A stretch of DNA of 64,000 bases, taken from the NCBI GenBank assembly GCA_964036045.1, contig OZ038395.1, positions 8,486,547 to 8,550,546 on the forward strand, given 5' to 3'. This DNA comes from Eutreptiella sp. 'Long Island Sound 2002' (Eukaryota > Euglenozoa > Euglenophyceae > Eutreptiales > Eutreptiaceae). Both the position numbers and the translations under genes were made by a program. Below, in pieces: positions 58,464 to 64,000 of the stretch (position 1 is the stretch's first letter; every line of letters begins with the position of its first letter). The notes under the pieces are model-generated. The model was not told the origin of the DNA. It did not search any database and was given only the letters and a program-made list of their open reading frames with translations.

Positions 58464-61400
58464 CTATTTCCCTTCAAAGGGCCTAAAATTGAGGGCATTC
58501 AGAATGGGCTGCAAGCTGTCGGGGGTTTCGGCGCTTTCCTCACACTCTTCTCCGTATGCTCGGTCCACAAGACAGCGGGAACTGCCTTCGCCGTACTTTG
58601 CTCTTGCTTCCATAAAATACATCGTCAATTCAGTCTCGATGTTGCAGTATGGGTCGTCTGTGGAGCAGGTGGAGTGACGAAGCATCAAGTGAGGTTCGCC
58701 CCCAGCAGTCCGGGCGATCATCATGTCATCGTCCAGGTAGGAGATCTCCAGGTCTCTTTCCGAATGCCAAGATTCAGGGGTGGGAATGTCGACTCCTACG
58801 AGGGCAACAAAGGACGTGGAAGGCCAACAGAAGTGAACTCGACTCACAAAGGAAGCACCGCACCGTGCAGAACCCTCCAGCAACCTCTACCGCCCCCTCC
58901 CCCTTTGCATAGTAATCGCCTGCGTGCGACGGTATCCTCGCACCCCCAAGGGAACATACCCCAAATGACGGTACAACCTCGACACACCTCTAAGCCTCCA
59001 TTGCAACCGCCACCAACCTAACCCACCTCCACCGCAAGCTGCAGAAAGCTGCAACAACCTCCGGCAACTCCAGCACCAGGCACCAACGGTCCCCGAGAAA
59101 ACTTTGCTGTGCTGTGGCATGCTGTGGCATGCTTTAAGCCGTAGGTGGGGGCTAACCCAATTTTCCAGAAGCTGAAAAGGTGGCTAAACCCAGAACCAAG
59201 GAAGGAAAGGAATGCATCTCCCGACACCCTGCAAGATGAACATAACAAAATCATTTCATGGGTGCTGCTACTCCTCCTCACATTTCCGCTTTGTGTACAT
59301 TTTATTGACACGATTGACACGATTGCCAAATGGTGCAACGTCTCATTACTCATATTAGACGATCATGTGTCAGGATGTGTCCTAACAAAGCAAAGGCCAT
59401 TTCAACATGGCATGCAGACCAAAGGCGGCGGACAAATAGCAATTGATGACAAAACAGGAAAATCAGCAGCTTCACTTCCCACTGGGTAACTCTTGCAGAA
59501 GTCGTTTCTGGCAATGGAGATGGAGTAAGCAATACAATGTATCGCTCCCATTCAGTGCCACAAATCTCAGAGATGTACTTGCCCATCGCACTGTGTGACA
59601 GCATGACAGGTGTTTGCAAAGCTGCAAGGTTGAAACATTCAATGGCCTTTTATGTTTTTGCCTAGTTTTTGATTGTTTTTTTGTATAAATTGTCAACCTT
59701 GTTGCACATCGTTTGTGCTGCCTATTGTAGTTGCGCGGCAACAATGCGTGCTTGTGTAGCACACAAAAAGTCCAAACAGCGCTGCACAGGGCGTTCAAAC
59801 TTACCACCAGCTGAAGGGCCCATATTCGTTTTGATGTTATCCACACATTGCAAAGGGCTTGCAGGACCCCTTGTTTGCTTCTAAAACTGCCAATAAGGTC
59901 AAAAATAGGTTGCATATAGTGTGCGTCAACAACGAAAGCAATTTACTCACAGCTTCAGGGGCATCGCCCACAATCTGAACCGTATCAATGAGAAACTGTT
60001 TGAAAGGCACAAAACGACACATAGGCCAAAAAAAATTGGTACTCCTCAGTAGACCTCAGACAGATGTTGTTGGGGACCATTGACAATAATTGTTGGAGGT
60101 TGCTACAATTGTTGTCATTGTGCAGGTGCAGGTGCAGGTTGCAATGCAGCCGTGCGGGCATGTGTTCCAGGCTGGCAGGCATAGGAACCATCTGGCGGTT
60201 TCTTGCGTTTACCCAAAACATGGTCTTTCAAGATGGCACCCTTTGATGACAGTCAAACTGCACATAAAGTACAATACAATTTCCCATTTTCACCTTCAAC
60301 CTGGGTGTCTGTACCCCCCCCCCTTGCGCAAGCACGGCCGCGGTCCCAAAAGTCAGGTCAAAACGTCGGTTCAACGCCTACCCCGTGCTTAGACAAGGCC
60401 GTGCATGCGCGCGACACCCGTGGCAGCAAACGTGTGGGGGAGCCCTCAGATGGGGATGGCGAGGGGCTGCGAATGGGGAAGAGCACTTTATCAAAAGCCG
60501 CATTGTGCTCCATCTCCTTCCCATTCCGCATGTACTTCAAATGGATGTAGTTGTCCCCATGACGAGAGGGACCAAAAATATTGGCAGACACATGTTCCCC
60601 AGTGCTCCGAACGTACGTGCCAGCCATGCCGGGAATACCATTGTTAGCCATGGCCGAAAATCACGTCAGAACATGGTATAATGTTGTGACGAACACAATG
60701 CACTATCACAAACATGACTGAGCCCCTCTTTCCCTGTACAAACGCTCTACAAACCACCCAATCCTCCATTCTGGACCACAAAAACAGCGGTCCCAAAATC
60801 TCCTCAAAACGGCAGTTCAACGCCCACCCTGTGCTTAGACAAGGCCGTGCATGCGCAAGGGGGGGAGGGGGTACAACATAGGTACTGCCCGGTGCCTTCT
60901 CCAATTGTGTTGTCGCCTCCTCAGTGGGTTCAACAGTAGCATCAGAAGACAAAGTGAAGAAACAAATGACCTGTCAAAGCACAGCACAAGCACAGCACAG
61001 GGGGCATGGGGTTTGGACAGATCAAGTTCCCAGTTATTCTGTCCATGTCATTTGGTTTTCCCTGACCAATCCTCTCGAAAGCCACAGCCGGGTGGGGACT
61101 GCCAAAGAGTACGACACATGCTGTTAAGACATTTCAGAAAATCTGACCTCTGCCCTGCTCTCATTGGGACTCCCTGGGTGCCAAAGCGTCCTGCTGCCTC
61201 CGGTACTGGTGAATAAACCCCTTGGTGTCTACCTTGGCACCCGACCTTGTAGATAGCTTAACCAAGAAATAATAGAAAACAAGTTTTGAAGTGACGCTAT
61301 CTGCGGCCCCCTGTGATTAACATCTGTTGCATTGTTTAACAGCAATGTTGTCTTCAAAAAAAAGGTGGGGAAGAGTTGAGAGCAGTAGAGGGAGCGAAGG

Positions 61401-62233
61401 GGGGGTGCATGGTACATAGCGCAAGGTCCCCCCAATTACGGTGGGACCCCAATGGCAATGAAAAGATACCACAGGCAAACTAACCAACAAACTGAAAGAC
61501 GAAGCACATCATGCAGATGCATATCACTCACAACACCATACAACATTGTCTGCAAAGGAAGCACGGAGCAAATTTCAGTGTGCTGCCGCATGCTGCGGCA
61601 TGCTTCAAAACCCCGACCAACAGGCCCCAAAAACAGGTGCTGCAGCATGCTACAGCATGCTTCAACCATTGGTGCCTGTCCAGCACTGTCCGCCACAATC
61701 TCCACCAATCCCACTGCCAATCTCCACCAAACTTCACAGCCGCTGTGAACCGGAGGGAAACATGGCTCACGCACCTGCGAGTCGAAGGCCTTCAAACTTC
61801 TCAATCAAAAAGGTTCCCTCGGGGTCATCCTCTTTGGGCCGCAAACTGGTAAACACATTGAGTTCCAGATCCTTTCCAAAAAGCTTGACTTTTACGATCG
61901 CCCTCACCATGGATCCATGGTCGTACACCTCGAGGAAGACGTCACGAAAATCCACCGGAGGAAATCCTGCGGATATTCTTGACAACAATTCGATCAAACG
62001 CATGCCAACCGTGGGCACTCCCGTAAATACAAAACTCCACCTCGCATTGAGGCTGGGATCGTACGCTGACCTCGCAATGGGACGAAGGGGTTCTAGCTTC
62101 TTCATGATATCCTCAGCAATGGTGGTCATTCCCGCCTCGTAGGCCTCAATGTCATAGTTTTCAATGGCAGCCAACACAAGTTCTTTCTTGATTTCGTCGC
62201 GTTTTATTTGGATTGGATCAACTTGGATCGAAC
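58464..62233 (-). CDS. Plastid lipid-associated protein (PAP/fibrillin), 2 exons seen
   Basis: Exon 62233-61775 (459 nt, 'actgcag' before it, GTGCGTGAG after it) encodes KRDEIKKELVLAAIENYDIE, LEPLRPIARSAYDPSLNARW, SFVFTG, DVFLEVYDHGSMVRAIVKVK and FLIEKFEGLRLA. Exon 58753-58464 continues with DLEISYLDDDMMIARTAGGE and PHLMLR, then about 70 less conserved residues to a TAG. The split codon G|AC gives Asp at the joint. The pattern (N-terminal helix, NARW strand, late YLDDDMMIAR) is that of PAP/fibrillin proteins, lipocalin-like structural proteins of plastoglobules and thylakoid edges. The first exon seen may instead start at the ATG at 62270 (MTLFCVNF); a transit-peptide exon upstream is expected but was not found. 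The exon-2 acceptor (ggaaagag) lacks a pyrimidine tract and is the weakest point. Confidence 0.8.
59955..60025 (-). pseudogene. Repeat H copy 2 (VPFKQFLID)
   Basis: The minus frame reads VPFKQFLIDTVQIVGDAPEA, paired with VPFKQFLIDIVQVLDDAPET at 26950-27005. The nucleotide match is 'gcttcaggggcatcg' and 'atgagaaactgtttgaaagg'. It is probably an exon relic of a dispersed mobile gene. Confidence 0.45.
61540..61680 (-). pseudogene. Repeat H copy 3 (STLKFAPCFL)
   Basis: The minus frame has CGSTLKFAPCFL, as in CRSTLKFAPCFL at about 27170. 'gcatgctgcggcatgcttc' forms a dyad. A second half, 'ctgcagcatgctacagcatg', repeats the motif. Confidence 0.45.
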
Positions 62234-63410
62234 CTGCAGTTGTGGTAAAATTGACACAGAACAGAGTCATAGTCCTGGTAATTGAGGCGGTGTCATTAGC
62301 AAAAGTCGCTTTGCAAGGATGGAATGCTGTGGATGGAGAGATCGCAGACAAGAGCCTACACCAGGGGGGGGGGGGTTTCGGTCAGGGAACGTCAAATCCA
62401 ACTGCGAAAAATTGCAGAAAATTGCGGGCTTCAATCCCCCCGCTCCCCCCCCCTCTTGTCTGAGCTCTGCCCAGGTTCAAAAAAAAACTATGTGCGACAC
62501 GAAAAAAAACTTGCGTCAACAAAGTAAGACAGCAATGAATTACACATTCAGTCCTTTGCCCACAGGGTCTCCCATACCAAACAATTGGACATGCCCCCTG
62601 TTAGCTTTGGGCTGAGGCTTGACCTTGGACCTGGGCTTGGGAGCGGTGTAGAAGCAGTAGGAAGGCCAGTGGAGGATGGGGATGAGGGGCAGGAAAGCGA
62701 CGGCGGAGCCTGTGAAGGGACTTGCGCGTGGACTCAGGCATGTAGCTAGAGAATGGGTGGAGGTGAGGCAGTGGAGGTGGCTGGAAGGTCGCCCGGGGAG
62801 GGGAACTTACCACAGGTAAATACCGTATTCTTTTTTTTTGGCTCAGAAATAAGTGTGCCTGGCAAGTGCTTGGTCAGACGGACCGGATCTGTGTGGCGGA
62901 TAAAGTACCCCCCCCCCCCTTGTATAAGCTACGCCAAAGTCCCAAATTAATACGGTCCCTACGCCTACTGTAGCTTGGACACGGGCGTAGCTTGTGCGCG
63001 ACACATACAACTACCGACACCGGGCACCCAGGTTCAAAAAGAGAGGATTGCATGGTGAGCTGGTGCAAGCAAGGGGAATATAATGCACAAGTATACCAAA
63101 AATCAGAGCTATGTGGGTTCAAGTGGGCAAACACTCACAACAAATGTGTCCATGACTCTATGTGACTCGCAAATTCGTCACAAAACCCATGTCTTATGTG
63201 GCTGCACTACGTTTGGTACCGAATTAAAACTAGGTCCCAAATTAATACGGTCCCTACGCCTACTGTAACTTGGACAAGGGCGTGGCTTATCTGCAGAGCG
63301 GTGGAAAGTCCAGCAACACGTCCCCACCGACAGACGTATGCCCTCAGCAAGTATCGTGCGGCGCAGCCGCTAGCAGATGTCGAAGACGGCGCCGTCAGGC
63401 GCCAACACAA
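62234..63410. other. Upstream of the PAP exon: short direct repeats, no recognised exon
   Basis: 'gtcccaaattaatacggtcc', 'ctacgcctactgta' and 'cttggaca-gggcgt-gctt' occur twice in the same orientation, at 62938-62991 and 63234-63287. Their 296-bp spacing might mark the ends or long terminal repeats of a small element. A G tract lies at about 62366 and a C tract at about 62910. The expected N-terminal fibrillin exon was not found. Confidence 0.4.
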
Positions 63411-63415
63411 TGTGC

Positions 63416-64000
63416 TCAAAGGTCCATAAAGGCGCCGCCAGGCGCCATCACAGATGGCTCGGCCCTCCTGCCCCTCTTCCGAGGATTATCACTGACATCC
63501 GTACTGTATTCCTCGCTGTCCACCCACCCTTGAGAGCCCAAACTCGAAGATGCCCCTGATGTGTCCCCCTCCCCAAGCAAACTCCCTGTGCTAAGCGAAT
63601 ACCCACTGTCACTGGCTTCCCCCTCCCCAGAAGACATCTCCTCGAGCCCCAACTCCTCCCACTGCTGCTCAAGGCGGCGTCGTTTCGGGGGGGACTCTTC
63701 ATTATAAGGATGCAGCAGCCTCCCTTGCTCAGCCAGCTGGTCGGCCTCTTCATTCCCTGCCACCCCCAGGTGGGATGGCACCCACCGTACCTGGAGCCGG
63801 TCCCCTGCGAGCTCCCGCTCCGCCAGGACCGCCATCCATAGCTCCTTGTGCTCCACTTCCCTCCCTTAGACCCTCCACTGGTGGCGCTGCCACTTGCTGG
63901 ACCACTGCGTGATCCCTTTGAAAACGTATTCCGAGTCTAACACCACTACCATGCGCTCCTCCCACCGTCGACTACGGACAGCGTGCAGAACTCCCCTAAT
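63416..64000 (-). pseudogene. RNase H domain with in-frame stop, Ser-rich tail (partial)
   Basis: In the frame entering from the window end, VVVLDSEYVFKGITQW and SSKWQRHQWRV, then EVEHKELWMAVLAERELAGD, LQVRWVPSHLGVAGNEEADQ and LAEQGR match RNase H: the Asp in LDSEYV, the His in PSHLG and the Asp in EEAD. A TAA (63866-63868) falls between QWRV and GREVEHKELW, exactly where intact homologues read through. The first Asp and Glu would lie beyond the window. After the domain come a KRRRLEQQ patch and about 70 Ser/Gly/Asp/Glu-rich residues to the stop at 63416. The likely origin is a retrotransposon polyprotein or a relic of a cellular ribonuclease HI. An unrecognised intron is an alternative. Confidence 0.7.

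Larger units (their letters stand above)
58754..61774 (-). other. Intron of the PAP/fibrillin gene with nested repeats
   Basis: The 3.0-kb intron holds repeat H relics at 59135-60025 and 61540-61680, and a direct repeat pair (60340-60411 and 60785-60857, 'ggtcaaaac-gtcggttcaa / cttagacaaggccgtgcatg'). It also contains a minus-strand frame at 60358-60651 (MAGTYVRSTGEHVSANIFGP) that I cannot assign. Confidence 0.6.

Noticed and set aside
60358-60651. Minus-strand frame MAGTYVRSTGEHVSANIFGP as a gene
   Set aside because: Lies in the PAP intron between direct repeats; about 95 residues without a recognised domain; mentioned only as part of the intron.

Overview
The window is nuclear DNA of a eukaryote, most likely a photosynthetic protist or alga. 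Four genes are split by long spliceosomal introns of up to about 3.5 kb. One of them is a plastid-lipid-associated (PAP/fibrillin) protein. Most of the rest is transposon remnants, minisatellites and homopolymeric G or C tracts. I cannot name the species. There are no operons, ribosome binding sites or CRISPR arrays. All positions were read by hand from the sequence.

Layout. 1-10.9 kb (+): the 3' part of a serine hydroxymethyltransferase gene. Five exons (5029-5150, 5646-5756, 6711-6791, 9551-9677, 10676-10860) carry the C-terminal half; the catalytic-lysine exon is outside the window. The stretch before 5029 is probably intron. A 3.06-kb Mutator-like foldback transposon (1713-4771, 9-bp target duplication) has inserted there, with its own Ulp1-type cysteine protease gene (3124-4281) and an 85-bp satellite. 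11-20.9 kb: mostly uncharacterised, with dispersed repeats. 20910-21770 (-): an uncharacterised multi-pass membrane protein. 29095-32667 (-): a two-exon, six-bladed Kelch protein. 39616-40614 (-): an unrecognised basic protein. 46355-51793 (-): a three-exon phosphopantothenate-cysteine ligase (coenzyme A synthesis). 58464-62233 (-): two exons of a PAP/fibrillin protein. 63416-64000 (-): an RNase H domain broken by a stop codon.

The most notable signal is a family of small hAT-like inverted-repeat elements with CAGGGATGC termini and 8-bp target duplications. One copy, 1011 bp long with target duplication CCTGCACG, coincides with intron 1 of the ligase gene: the intron is exactly the element plus one target copy. 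Removing it restores the ancestral reading frame. This is the structure expected of an introner, a transposon that creates an intron, and it gives a GC-AG or GT-AG choice. A second hAT-like family (CACGGGTGGGCCGTC termini) is present in a short and a long form, both with perfect 8-bp target duplications.

The genes look like independent housekeeping loci (one-carbon metabolism, CoA synthesis, plastid lipid bodies, a Kelch protein). I see no functional cluster among them.
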